Shown: one piece after another, positions 35,796 through 44,944 of the stretch
Numbering within the stretch: the first letter of the stretch is position 1
Layout of the letters: every line of letters starts with the position of its first letter
DNA from: Oceanobacillus oncorhynchi
GTDB taxonomy: Bacteria > Bacillota > Bacilli > Bacillales > Amphibacillaceae
Assembly (NCBI RefSeq): GCF_000821065.1
Contig: NZ_CDGG01000001.1
Location: 4,092,001 to 4,156,000 of the forward strand
Direction: 5' to 3'
DNA length: 64,000 nt
Notes under the pieces: generated by a model
Seen by the model: only the letters and a program-made list of their open reading frames with translations
What the model was told of the DNA's origin: nothing
Database searches by the model: none
Program-made: the position numbers and the translations under genes

Positions 35796-37130
35796 TTATT
35801 TCACTTCCCTAACAACGACACGAACACCTTCTACACGAATTACTTTCACTTTCTTACCCTTGTCAACAAAAGTGCCGTCTGACACGACATCAATTGTTTC
35901 ATCATTTAGTTCTACCAGTCCAGAGGGGCGCAGCGCTGTTAATGAGTTTCCTTCAAGTCCGACAAGTTCTAAACGGTTTACTGAGGATACATAACCATCT
36001 TCTGTTGCTGTACTGTCTCTTAAAACAATATGGCGAAAAACCCCTTTATCCATACCTATTCTTCTAAATAAGATAATAGCAAGAATCACAGCAATCAAAA
36101 AGGCAATCCCTATGCTCATTGACATGTGGACCATATCATACCCTGACATGAATAAGGAACCGATCACCGCAGCTATTCCCAGCACTCCCAGAATCCCGCC
36201 GGTTACAAAGAATTCTGCTACAATCAGACCAATACCGATAATAAGAAGCAGCAGCGCCTCCATGCCTGCTAATCCGGCAACAACATGCCCATAAAAGAAT
36301 AATACTAAGGATACCAGTCCTAATATTCCCGGCACGCCAAAACCTGGAGAGTACAGTTCTACAATCAAACCGATACTGGCAACAGATAATAAAATAGGAA
36401 TAACAACCGGATGCGTTAAAAACCTCGCCAGTTCTTCTGCCATCGAAGTTTCTGTTTCTACAACCGTTGCTTCAGACAGATTAAGCTCTTCCAGAAGTTC
36501 AGCACGGTTAGAAACAATTCCTTCTGCATATCCAACTTCAACTGCTTCTCTCGGGCCGAGTGTCAGGAACTGTCCTTCAGGAGCTCCATACTCCGGTAAA
36601 TCAATACTGTTATCAGCCATTGCCGCAGCATAAATAGGATCTCTGTCATTTGATTCTGCAGCACTTCTCATTTGCGCAAGCCAGGCAGATTGTGCTTTCT
36701 CATCTGCTGCTGTTCCATCTTGATTAATAATCCCGCTCGCTCCCATGGTTGCATGCGGATTAAAATAAATATTATCAGAGAACAACGCAATATAAGATCC
36801 GGCAGATAATGCTTCATTGACAATATAAGCCGTTGTCGGGACAGTTATACTTTGGATATGCGAACCAATTTGTCCGGCAGAGTCAACACGGCCGCCAGGC
36901 GTATCGATTTCAAAAATAATATGATCTGCCCCGCTTTCCATCGCCTCTGTGGTAGCCCGGTCAATAAATGCTTCCAGGCCTCTTTCCACTTCCCGTTCAA
37001 TTGGAACAATATAAACTGTTTCACCTTCACCCTGCTCAGCCTCTGTCTGCGTTCCAGTAAATATGGATACGATGGTTAAAACTGTTACAAACAATATGTA
37101 TACAGCTAACCGCTTACGATGTCTTTTCAA
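35796..37130 (-). CDS. nfeD: NfeD family membrane-bound serine protease (YqeZ-type)
   Basis: A 444-residue protein: signal/anchor helix (8-26), an extracytoplasmic ClpP-like protease domain (about 38-225; FEIDTPGGRVDSA, NEALSAGSYIAL with candidate nucleophile Ser109, MGASG), four to five membrane helices (about 238-370), and a cytosolic NfeD OB-fold domain (LRPSGLVELNDE ... KKVKVIRVEG). Partner of the flotillin encoded next. Proteolytic activity is inferred from the family. GGAGGAGGGGG-type ribosome site. Promoter at 37168-37194. Confidence 0.95.
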   Translation of the reverse strand: MKRHRKRLAVYILFVTVLTIVSIFTGTQTEAEQGEGETVYIVPIEREVERGLEAFIDRATTEAMESGADHIIFEIDTPGGRVDSAGQIGSHIQSITVPTTAYIVNEALSAGSYIALFSDNIYFNPHATMGASGIINQDGTAADEKAQSAWLAQMRSAAESNDRDPIYAAAMADNSIDLPEYGAPEGQFLTLGPREAVEVGYAEGIVSNRAELLEELNLSEATVVETETSMAEELARFLTHPVVIPILLSVASIGLIVELYSPGFGVPGILGLVSLVLFFYGHVVAGLAGMEALLLLIIGIGLIVAEFFVTGGILGVLGIAAVIGSLFMSGYDMVHMSMSIGIAFLIAVILAIILFRRIGMDKGVFRHIVLRDSTATEDGYVSSVNRLELVGLEGNSLTALRPSGLVELNDETIDVVSDGTFVDKGKKVKVIRVEGVRVVVREVK

Positions 37131-37167
37131 CTTGAGTCACCCCCTCCTCCTGCACCTTATCTATATT

Positions 37168-37194
37168 TACGAAAGTAATCCCTAAAAGGTTTCA
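37168..37194 (-). promoter_or_regulatory. Sigma-W-type promoter of nfeD-floA
   Basis: On the minus strand TGAAAC (37194-37189) is followed after 17 bases by CGTA (37171-37168), close to the envelope-stress sigma-W consensus (TGAAAC, 16-17, CGTA). B. subtilis yqeZ-yqfA-yqfB is sigma-W controlled, which supports the call. Confidence 0.7.
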
Positions 37195-37328
37195 TTTTTC
37201 GTGGATGGGTATACTTTGATAGTACCATATCTCCTCAGGTTAGAGAAAGCTTCATCTAAGTTTGACAAGTTGAATGATTCTTTCATTTTTCCTTCGTTTC
37301 ACTGCGGCCATTGGTTTTCTGGACAAAT

Positions 37329-37361
37329 TAAAAAACCAACCCCGATTTAGGGTTGGTTTTC
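37329..37361 (-). terminator. Terminator of rpsU-yqeY
   Basis: AACCAACCC pairs with GGGTTGGTT around TAAATCG, ending in TTTTTT on the minus strand directly after the yqeY stop. Confidence 0.9.
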
Positions 37362-37362
37362 T

Positions 37363-37809
37363 TTATCGCAATTGCTGCTCTACTATTTGTTTAATTTTGG
37401 CACCGTCTGCCTGTCCTTTAACCTTAGGCATCACGGAGCCCATTACTTTCCCCATATCTTTCATGGAGCCAGCATCAACTTCTTTTATTGTTTCCTGAAT
37501 GATCGATGTTAATTCTTCATCTGAAAGCTGTTTTGGTAAATACTGCTCCAGTATTTCCAATTCTTTTTCGGTCTTTTCAACCAAATCTTCTCTTCCAGCA
37601 TTTTTAAATTCTTGGAGGGAATCTTTTCTCTGTTTAACTTCTCTCGAAAGAATAGTTAATTCTTCGTCCTCAGATAGAGTATCTTTTCCAAGCTTAATCG
37701 ATTCATTCTGAATAGAAGCTTTTACCATGCGAATAACGCTCAGGGTTTCTTTATCTTTGTTCTTCATCGCCTGCTTCATATCTTGATTTAATCGATCAAG
37801 TAGCGTCAT
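37363..37809 (-). CDS. yqeY: GatB/YqeY domain protein
   Basis: A 148-residue helical protein related to the tRNA-binding tail domain of GatB, the amidotransferase subunit that makes Gln-tRNA or Asn-tRNA. It starts [18 protein letters not shown] and ends in the conserved [19 protein letters not shown] block. Stand-alone YqeY presumably binds tRNA or rRNA; the function is not established. It lies 14 bases after rpsU in a typical rpsU-yqeY unit. Confidence 0.95.
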   Translation of the reverse strand: MTLLDRLNQDMKQAMKNKDKETLSVIRMVKASIQNESIKLGKDTLSEDEELTILSREVKQRKDSLQEFKNAGREDLVEKTEKELEILEQYLPKQLSDEELTSIIQETIKEVDAGSMKDMGKVMGSVMPKVKGQADGAKIKQIVEQQLR

Positions 37810-37823
37810 ACGTCACACCTTCT

Positions 37824-38000
37824 TTAGAATTTACGTTTTCTAGCAGCCTCTGATTTCTTCTTACGGCGTACACTAGGTTTTTCATAGTGTTCACGTTTAC
37901 GATATTCTTGTAATGTACCACTTTTTGATACACTACGCTTAAAGCGACGAAGAGCATCCTCAAGAGACTCGTTTTTACGAACGCGAGTTGTATTTGACAT
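37824..38000 (-). CDS. rpsU: 30S ribosomal protein S21
   Basis: A 58-residue basic protein beginning [20 protein letters not shown] and ending [14 protein letters not shown], typical of S21 in Bacilli. S21 sits near the anti-Shine-Dalgarno end of 16S rRNA and affects initiation; in B. subtilis its loss affects motility. The ATG follows GGAGGG; a frame extension to 38054 is not used. Cotranscribed with yqeY. Confidence 0.98.
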   Translation of the reverse strand: MSNTTRVRKNESLEDALRRFKRSVSKSGTLQEYRKREHYEKPSVRRKKKSEAARKRKF

Positions 38001-38111
38001 GCTAATTTCCCTCCCTCCGAAGCACAAAACCATTTTTAATGCGAGCATGAACATACTTTCATGCCTTTTTAAATTATAATATAATCCCGCTAAGCGGTCA
38101 ATGGTTATTTA

Positions 38112-38777
38112 TTAATAATCTGAAGTTCCTTCTTTACCAGAGACAATCTCTACTCCGGCGCTTGCACCGATGCGTGTTGCTCCAGCTTCAATCATCGCTT
38201 CCGTTGTTTCCAGATCTCGGATTCCCCCAGATGCTTTTACTCCCATCTCCGGTCCGACAGTTTCGCGCATTAATCTGATATCTTCCACGGTTGCGCCGCC
38301 GCCAGAGAATCCTGTCGAGGTCTTTACAAAATCTGCTCCAGCTTCTTTTGCTAATTGACAGGCTAATACTTTTTCCTCGTCTGTTAATAGAGCTGTCTCT
38401 ATAATGACCTTCGTTAAAGCTTTGTTTTTTGCGGTATCTACAACTGCTTTTATATCTGCTTTCACCAATGCTTCGTTGCCAGCCTTCAGTTCTCCGACAT
38501 TAATAACCATATCTACTTCTGTTGCTCCATTTTCGATGGCCTCTCTCGTTTCATAAACCTTTGTCTTTGTCGTCGTAGCTCCTAAAGGAAAGCCAATGAC
38601 TGTACATACCTTCACTGGGGAATCCTTTAGTTCACTCACGCAATAAACAACCCAATGCGGATTAACACAAACAGATGCAAACCTATTTTCTTTTGCCTCT
38701 TCGACAATTTTTGCAATTTGACTTTTTGTCGAGTCAGGTTTTAATAATGTGTGGTCAATATAAGATGCTAAATTCAT
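38112..38777 (-). CDS. deoC: Deoxyribose-phosphate aldolase
   Basis: Splits 2-deoxyribose 5-phosphate into glyceraldehyde 3-phosphate and acetaldehyde in nucleoside catabolism. It has 221 residues in a TIM barrel. The Schiff-base lysine is Lys152 ([14 protein letters not shown]), with Lys181 (VKASGGIRD) and Asp89 (EVDMVIN) as the proton relay. An AAAGGAG-type site precedes the ATG. It lies 15 bases downstream of mtaB and is likely cotranscribed. cdd, a functional partner in pyrimidine salvage, is not in the window. Confidence 0.98.
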   Translation of the reverse strand: MNLASYIDHTLLKPDSTKSQIAKIVEEAKENRFASVCVNPHWVVYCVSELKDSPVKVCTVIGFPLGATTTKTKVYETREAIENGATEVDMVINVGELKAGNEALVKADIKAVVDTAKNKALTKVIIETALLTDEEKVLACQLAKEAGADFVKTSTGFSGGGATVEDIRLMRETVGPEMGVKASGGIRDLETTEAMIEAGATRIGASAGVEIVSGKEGTSDY

Positions 38778-38792
38778 GATTGTTATCTCCTT

Positions 38793-40154
38793 TTATGCGT
38801 TTTTTTCTGCAACATGTGTCGCGTGATCCATCACACGTACGAAAACACCTTTATTCACAGGATATCCAGACTCTATTATCTTCACTTTAACAATTTTACC
38901 AATCAAATCAGCTGAGCCTTCAAATTGCACTTTCATATAGTTATCTGTATAACCGATAAGCTGATTATCTTCCTGTTCACTTGCATGCTCTTCCGGAATG
39001 ACTTCCAGCACTTCGTCTTGATATTTGGAAGCATATTCTTTTGCAAGCTGATCCGATAATGTAATCAATTCATGCACACGTCTTTCTTTTACTTCATCTT
39101 CCACCTGGTTGTCCATTCTTGCTGCCGGCGTGCCGGTTCTTCTGGAGAATGGGAATACATGAAGCTCCGAATAACCGATTTCTTTAATGAAATCACAGGT
39201 CTCTTGGAATTCTTCCTCTGTTTCTCCAGGGAATCCGACAATAACATCCGATGTAATAGCAAGTCCAGGCAATGCTTTTTGTATCTTTTTCACTTTCTGA
39301 CGGTAAAAGTCCGTGGAATACTTACGGCGCATTCTGGCCAATACCGGGTCAGAACCAGATTGCAGCGGAATATGCAGGTGACGGACGATTTTTTTACTTC
39401 TGTCCAGCACACGTATAACCTCGTCTGTAATTTGACTCGCTTCAATCGAACTGATACGGATACGTTCTAATCCTTCTACCTGCTCCAGTTCTTCCAGCAG
39501 CATCGCAAAATTATAGTCTTTTAAATCTTCTCCGTATCCTGCTGTATGTATTCCGGTAAGTACAAGCTCTTTATATCCTGCTTCTACTAATTTATTTGCC
39601 TGCGCAATAACATTTTCAGGATCTCGGGAACGAAGCAGCCCTCTTGACCATGGAATAATACAAAACGTACAGAAATTATTACATCCTTCTTGGATTTTGA
39701 GTGATGCCCGTGTACGGTCTGTGAATACTGGAACATCCATTTCCTCAAACACACGGTTTTTCATAATGTTCGACACGCCGTTAACAGGTCCCTTTGTTTT
39801 TTCATGCTCTTCAATATATGCGAAGATGTTTTTACGCTCCTGTGTGCCGACAACCACGTCTACTCCGGGAATCTCCATGATTTCACCAGGAGAAGTCTGT
39901 GCATAGCAGCCTGTTACGCAAACGACTGCGTCAGGGTTCTTTCGGATGGCACGACGGATGGTCTGCCTGCTTTTTTTATCCCCTGTATTGGTAACTGTGC
40001 ATGTATTAATAACATACACATCTGCATCATGATCAAAGTCTACTCGCTCATAGCCCTGCTCTTTAAACATTCTCCAGATGCCCTCGGTCTCGTAGTGATT
40101 TACTTTACAGCCAAGCGTATGGAAGCTCACTGTTTTTGGCAATTTTTCAGCCAT
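38793..40154 (-). CDS. mtaB: tRNA t6A37 methylthiotransferase MtaB
   Basis: A radical-SAM enzyme converting t6A37 to ms2t6A37 in tRNAs reading ANN codons. It has 453 residues. The amino-terminal UPF0004 domain binds one iron-sulfur cluster with Cys16, Cys52 and Cys83. The radical-SAM cluster is bound by Cys158, Cys162 and Cys165 (EGCNNFCTFC). A C-terminal TRAM domain (about 385-445) binds RNA. In B. subtilis (yqeV) it ends the dnaK heptacistronic operon; here it is cut off from rsmE by about 7 kb of inserted DNA. Confidence 0.97.
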   Translation of the reverse strand: MAEKLPKTVSFHTLGCKVNHYETEGIWRMFKEQGYERVDFDHDADVYVINTCTVTNTGDKKSRQTIRRAIRKNPDAVVCVTGCYAQTSPGEIMEIPGVDVVVGTQERKNIFAYIEEHEKTKGPVNGVSNIMKNRVFEEMDVPVFTDRTRASLKIQEGCNNFCTFCIIPWSRGLLRSRDPENVIAQANKLVEAGYKELVLTGIHTAGYGEDLKDYNFAMLLEELEQVEGLERIRISSIEASQITDEVIRVLDRSKKIVRHLHIPLQSGSDPVLARMRRKYSTDFYRQKVKKIQKALPGLAITSDVIVGFPGETEEEFQETCDFIKEIGYSELHVFPFSRRTGTPAARMDNQVEDEVKERRVHELITLSDQLAKEYASKYQDEVLEVIPEEHASEQEDNQLIGYTDNYMKVQFEGSADLIGKIVKVKIIESGYPVNKGVFVRVMDHATHVAEKNA

Positions 40155-40429
40155 TTATATATCATCCTTTCATTTCATTCACAGTTAATTTTAGTTTATC
40201 CGTATTTAATGATATCATAAATAATTAGAAATAGAATACAAAATGAATACAGCGGACGATTTTTAACCACTTGAGCGGTCTTTTTTACCACCGATTGAGA
40301 GAAATAGAGCCACTTTCTGCTGAGGCAAGAGCCATTAATAATACAACAGCTTTTTAAATAACAATAATAAGAACCATAGCAAAGCTGCTTACCGTTGACT
40401 GTAACACCCGATTTTTAGTATTTGATGGA

Positions 40430-40583
40430 AGAGGTCTGGATTCATAGCATACTATCAAGTTAACAAAAGAGGGGCTCTACAAGGTCTCATCTTTGTTAGC
40501 TTAATGACTATTGGGTCTAGGCCTCGCCAACAGATCTTAGAATTGATTTCCTTTGGTACGCTATTGATAGGGATAGAGTCGTA
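40430..40583 (+). pseudogene. Possible remnant of a small membrane-protein gene
   Basis: A stop-to-stop frame of about 50 codons with plausible codon use encodes a hydrophobic peptide including QVNKRGALQGLIFVSLM and ILELISFGTLLIGIES. It has no start codon near its upstream stop and no ribosome site. Family not recognised. It is offered only as a likely gene fragment. Confidence 0.25.
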
Positions 40584-40771
40584 AAAGGCTTATTTTTTCA
40601 CTACCTTCTATAAATTTCGCTTTCAATCACAAAAAGAAACAAAGCCAAGAGTGATGAATTCGGAATAACCACCTTACTTGATAAATAATAGGGCACACCT
40701 TCAAGGAATCAATCTACTAATTTGTTAAATATTAGTTTACAATCAAAAAACACCAGTTCACACTAGTGGTC

Positions 40772-40814
40772 AGCTTGTAGAGAAAATACCATACTTTCTC
40801 TACAAGCTTTTTTA
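40772..40814 (+). terminator. Hairpin terminator near the IS1182 remnant
   Basis: AGCTTGTAGAGAAA pairs with TTTCTCTACAAGCT around ATACCATAC, followed by six T on the plus strand. Confidence 0.75.
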
Positions 40815-40870
40815 TATGGTTTTAAAAAAACAAGAGAAAAACAAGATATATCACGGAAATAAACTCCCAT

Positions 40871-41898
40871 CTATCTACCCTTGCTTGGATAGGCAGATGG
40901 CAATTCTTCTCTATTCGGACAAGTATAACTATCTCGGTCTTCATCATAACGAAATTTCCACTTCGGAAATAATCCTTTCGTTGGGTGATAGCGACGGTGA
41001 GCGATGCCACCAAATATATTCCGATCAGCTAACCCCTTACAGATTGGATTCGTTAAATACTCCGAGTCTAAAGCTACTGCTTCCACGATAAAATCAAACC
41101 GTTTGATCTGCCGGTCTAACCGTTCCAAATAAGGAACCGAATCATGTACATTTCTCGGAGTGACATAGGCGTCTGTAATAATATTATATTTCATATCTGT
41201 GGTTCGATGATCTAAGTAACAGAACATTTCTTGTTTGTGGTCTCGGGACATAAAACCACTTTCCGGATCTGTTTTACTTTTTCGAATGGTTTTGACTTGT
41301 TTCACTTCCTCTCTATCTTTTAGGGACTTTTTCCCATTCTGTTTCCAATCCTCTTGAATGGCCTGGTTTAGTTCTTCTATGTAGCCTCGTGTTTCCACTT
41401 CGACTTCTTTCCGGCTAAATTTATGTTTATTGGCATTCGCTTTCAAATGAGAGGAATCCGTAAAAAGGACTCTTCCTCCAACCATACGGTGATTGATTGC
41501 CTGGAGAACAATTTCATCAAAAATTTCTTGAAAAATCTCCGTATCTTTAAAACGAGTTCGACGATTCCAGCTGATGGTAGAATGATGGGGAACTGGATCG
41601 GTCAGTTTTAAACCTAGAAACCAGCGGTAAGCATTATTTGTTTGAATTTCTTTTTCAAATTGGCGTTCCGAACAAATGCCAAAAAAATACCCAACAAACA
41701 TCATTTTGAATAAAATAAGGGAATCTAGAGTAGGACGACCATTATCTTCACAATAATAAGGTTTTACTTTTCAATAATAAAAGAGGAATCAATGTATTTA
41801 TCTATTTTTCGTAATAAATAGTCTTGGGGAACTAAGTCTTCTAAGCAAACAAATTCCATTTCGTTTTGCGTGCGTTTTCTCGTGTGAAACAAGCTCAT
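40871..41898 (-). pseudogene. IS1182-family transposase, frameshifted and 3'-truncated
   Basis: Starting at the ATG 41898 the frame reads MSLFHTRKRTQNEMEF ... LVPQDYLLRKIDKYI and stops at about 41766. The next frame continues VKPYYCEDNGRPTLDS and then through the DDE-type core (HSTISWNRRTRF, FTDSSHLKANANK, VALDSEYLTNPICK). A single missing A in the run GAAAAG explains the shift. Normal IS1182 transposases have about 450-480 residues; here the protein ends soon after the YTCPN motif, so roughly the last quarter is deleted. The element cannot transpose by itself. Confidence 0.9.
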
Positions 41899-41953
41899 CA
41901 CCGTCTTTGTTTGGTACTTCTATTATACCAAATAATTACGGCCTATTGGACAT

Positions 41954-42009
41954 AAAAATAGACTGTCGAAGGTTTCTCAACAGCCTATTTTTACTGGGTT
42001 TTGTCCCAG
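41954..42009. repeat. Tandem hairpins at the left end of the IS1182 remnant
   Basis: AAAAATAG-CTGT pairs with ACAG-CTATTTTT (41954-41992), followed at once by CTGGG-TTTTGT-CCCAG (41994-42009). Such paired hairpins commonly sit at ends of this IS family in Bacilli and block read-through. They may also end the lipoprotein-side transcripts. Confidence 0.5.
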
Positions 42010-42050
42010 CCTCTTTTCAAAAATCATAATAAAATACCGACTGTATTTTA

Positions 42051-42407
42051 TTAATTCTCAAGGATAAACGTAAATTCATTATCTTTTTTATCCTCTGAAA
42101 CAGTAAATTCTTCATATTGAGTTGTATAGTCACTTATAACAAGAGCAGCTTCATAAGTCTCTCCTTCTGCTAATTCCATTTCAGTCCTACCATTAACATC
42201 AGTAGGTTTTGGTTTTACACCTATATCTGGAGAAGGCTCGCTTGTTTGTACAATAGTTATAGTAAAATTTTCTACTGGTGACTGATCCTTATTTAAAATA
42301 ATAAAAACTACTCCTGACTGTAAATTAGCCTCGTTTGAGGATTCTTCTTGTTGACAACCAAATAAGACTAGAAAAAAAATAGTTAGACAGCTTAACAAAC
42401 GAATCAA
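42051..42407 (-). CDS. Small lipoprotein of unknown function
   Basis: A 118-residue product. The TTG start directly follows the protease stop codon (TAATTG), with GGAG about ten bases before it, so translation is coupled. It has a lipoprotein signal peptide with lipobox LFGC (Cys18), then a polar linker, then an immunoglobulin-like or carboxypeptidase-regulatory-like beta domain (VVFIILNKDQSPVENFTI, DVNGRTEMELAEGETYEA). Such domains carry surface or carbohydrate contact roles. Pairing with the secreted protease suggests a joint function (inference). Confidence 0.8.
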   Translation of the reverse strand: MIRLLSCLTIFFLVLFGCQQEESSNEANLQSGVVFIILNKDQSPVENFTITIVQTSEPSPDIGVKPKPTDVNGRTEMELAEGETYEAALVISDYTTQYEEFTVSEDKKDNEFTFILEN

Positions 42408-43382
42408 TTACTCATTACTCCAATATTGAATATTATCAAATACATCTTGTGTTATACGTGTTCCTCTATTTAAAGGGGGATTAGTTCCACCTACTCCATA
42501 AGCATGGATGGCTATTGCAGTATGACCAGTATCTGAATAATTTCTGTGAACAGGTGATCCGCTTTGACAACCATATGTGTCTGCATCATATCCTAATTGT
42601 CTGTCAGTCACAGAAAGAATAGTTCCAGAATCTGTCCACATAGTACCATTTGGTTTGTCACAAGGATATCCAGTAACATTAAAAGTTAGCCCAGATGGAT
42701 TTGATTCTGCATTTGTAGTTCTATATCCAAACCATCCAGTATCGTTTCCTGGAGCTCCTGCTAGTTTAATAGCTCCATAGTCATATTCTGAGTTTTGATC
42801 TGCTCTCCACCCAGTAACTGTATACAACGTTTCAAATCCATAGCTACCATATGGGGCTGCATTTTCATTTCTGCCGGGTAAAGAGGTCACTTCTTCAGCC
42901 CAGCCTCCTTTTCCATGGTCATAAACACAATGTCCCGCAGTTATAACAGTATCCTCATTTACTAAAAAACCTGAACAACCAATTAAATTATTTGGCTCAT
43001 TTGGGAATTGTATTACTAAACTTACAACAGCTCTATTAGGAAAAGCAGTAGTATTAGTTATACGAGTTCTTTGATCGGGACCTATAATACTATAATTATC
43101 GTAAGTTCCTTCAGTAACATCAGATAAATCATCCTCAATCAATGTATGCGAGGTATTGCCTGTCCCTTCAGACGGTAAGGATACATTATTTTCAGAATCC
43201 CTTTGTATTATAGGTGCGACATTTTGATTTTTTTCTTCCGATTCTCCATCGTACGATATCGACTCATTCATCTTAATTTCTTCTTTAGCCAAACTATCAC
43301 TTGATTCTGCTGCTAATACATTTCCCGTAAAGAACAGTAACAACAAAAACGTCAGAAAAAACAACATTCCTACTTTTTTCAT
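42408..43382 (-). CDS. Secreted glutamyl endopeptidase (V8/GluSE-like, family S1B)
   Basis: A pre-pro-protease of 324 residues. Signal peptide 1-25; an acidic pro-region to about residue 97; a mature part starting SIIGPDQRTRITNTTAFP, nearly the same as the mature start of the Bacillus licheniformis Glu-specific endopeptidase. Catalytic triad His151 (TAGHC), Asp201 (EYDYGAI) and Ser274 (CQSGSP), with Cys135/Cys152 and Cys241/Cys272 as likely disulfides. The ATG at 43382 is chosen because AAAGG lies nine bases before it; an ATG at 43391 overlaps that site. It lies in an IS-flanked accessory segment, suggesting acquisition by transfer. Confidence 0.92.
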   Translation of the reverse strand: MKKVGMLFFLTFLLLLFFTGNVLAAESSDSLAKEEIKMNESISYDGESEEKNQNVAPIIQRDSENNVSLPSEGTGNTSHTLIEDDLSDVTEGTYDNYSIIGPDQRTRITNTTAFPNRAVVSLVIQFPNEPNNLIGCSGFLVNEDTVITAGHCVYDHGKGGWAEEVTSLPGRNENAAPYGSYGFETLYTVTGWRADQNSEYDYGAIKLAGAPGNDTGWFGYRTTNAESNPSGLTFNVTGYPCDKPNGTMWTDSGTILSVTDRQLGYDADTYGCQSGSPVHRNYSDTGHTAIAIHAYGVGGTNPPLNRGTRITQDVFDNIQYWSNE

Positions 43383-43651
43383 TTTAATCATCCTTTACTT
43401 TTTTGTATGCGGCATAGCATCTACAAGACTAAGAAAAAAATATCACTCCTTTAATACAAATTACAAGGAAATTAATCCTTTCTTCCTTATATGTTATCAT
43501 TCTTTATTTGGAAACGCTATCAGTAATGTTTAAATATAGAAAAAATCTCTAGAGATTCATCTTAAAAAAGGATTTTTTTGTTTTTAACTCAACTTTCGCA
43601 CACTGAAATAGACATGTAACCCTTGATATAGTTAAGTAAACCTGCCACTCA

Positions 43652-44860
43652 TTACTGTACTTGATTTTTGATTAATTTTTGTATTGCTTTATTGATATGC
43701 TGGATGGCATCATCAAGAGTCTCGATTAATTTCTGTAAAGCAACAGCCCAATCCAGTTCATCAATTCATCACACAATTCATAAAATAGACCGCCGAGTGT
43801 TCGATCATCCGTGTTACAACGGTTTTGCCAAGAAAGCACGATATACCTTGTAAATACAATCGTGGTATGACTGATAAAGGCATCATAAGAACGGCTTTGG
43901 AACTCTTTTTGTAGGTTCAAAATCGATTTGGTTGTCTTGAAAAAGACTCCCCAGTGCATCCATAGATACGAATAATTTCTTGATTGCTAAAAGTACAATC
44001 TGTACTCAAAATAGCGAGCCAGTCGCTCTTTTATTACGATTACGCACAAATTCGACTTTGACAGGCACACCATTGGCTTATGTGGTGTGAATGGAACGAA
44101 GAATGCTTTTCTTGCCGAATGCCGATTTTGCCAGACGATAAACTTCTTATAAACTGACATGTTTGCCATCTACCAGATAACGTTGTTTTAAATTTTTAAC
44201 CATACCAATCACATCAATACCCTGTTCTTTGATGTCTTTGATCAGAGGGTGGTAGAGTAAACCAGAAATCCATCAACACATAAGAGGGATCTATCCCGGC
44301 ATTCATGGCACGCTGAAGCATACCCAGAATTTGTTCCGGTGCAGTTTGTAAGCCTTCCTGACGGCGTTTATATCCGGAACTGCGCTTATCGATATCTTTA
44401 GAAACACCGTTGACTTGATGCTTTTTCGATTTTAATAAAGAGAAGGCTGCAAGCATAAAAATTACGCCATCGGACCAACCCAAAGTCACATGCGGAATCC
44501 TTTATAAAACCCCATCTTTTGAGAAGCATAATCAAAACACCGGGCTAATAATTCTACTTTTTTGCTTCTATTCCCGGTCATAAGAGGAATCATCGATGAT
44601 AAATACTTTAGGACGATGATGGCATACTTTCGAGATGACAGAAGAAGCCAAGCAGGAAACGTCGCCAGTTAAAAGTAGACTTGTTTAAAAAGCGATAAAC
44701 CGTATCTTTCGTCGGAAGATCTGCGAACTTCTTACTATCCAGCATACGAAAACAATTTTTATGTTCAAAGATAAGGCGAAAGATTAATTGAAAAATAAAC
44801 GCACTGGGAAAGCCAAAAGTGCTTGAAAGCCAGTATTTATCTCTTTTTATTTCTCATATA
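43652..44860 (-). pseudogene. IS4-family transposase, multiply frameshifted
   Basis: Translated fragments in different frames line up as one degraded transposase: FGFPSAFIFQLIFRLIF, LPTKDTVYRFLNKSTFNWRR, VFIIDDSSYDR-like region, MTLGWSDGVIFMLAAFSLL, IDKRSSGYKRRQEGLQ, LQRAMNAGIDPSYVLMDFWFT, then WGVFFKTTKSILNLQKEFQSRS and ARYIVLSWQNRC-like sequence. The order and content are those of an IS4-type DDE transposase. At least four frameshifts or stops exist and the amino end is missing. A sequence AACTCAACTTTCGCAC at 43588-43603 may be one terminal repeat. Confidence 0.85.
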
Positions 44861-44944
44861 TTCCTTCTTGATTCCCTTATTATGAAGTAATATATGATTG
44901 ACGCAGTCAGTCCTTTAGTTCACATCAGATAGTTAAATCTTCAA

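Larger units (their letters stand above)
40155..40870. other. Degenerate intergenic region between mtaB and IS1182 remnant
   Basis: No intact gene. On the plus strand about 40430-40583 an open stretch without a start codon reads as a membrane-protein-like fragment (GALQGLIFVSLMTIGSRPRQ), probably a gene remnant. A strong hairpin terminator lies at 40772-40814. The rest is AT-rich without structure I can name. Confidence 0.5.
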
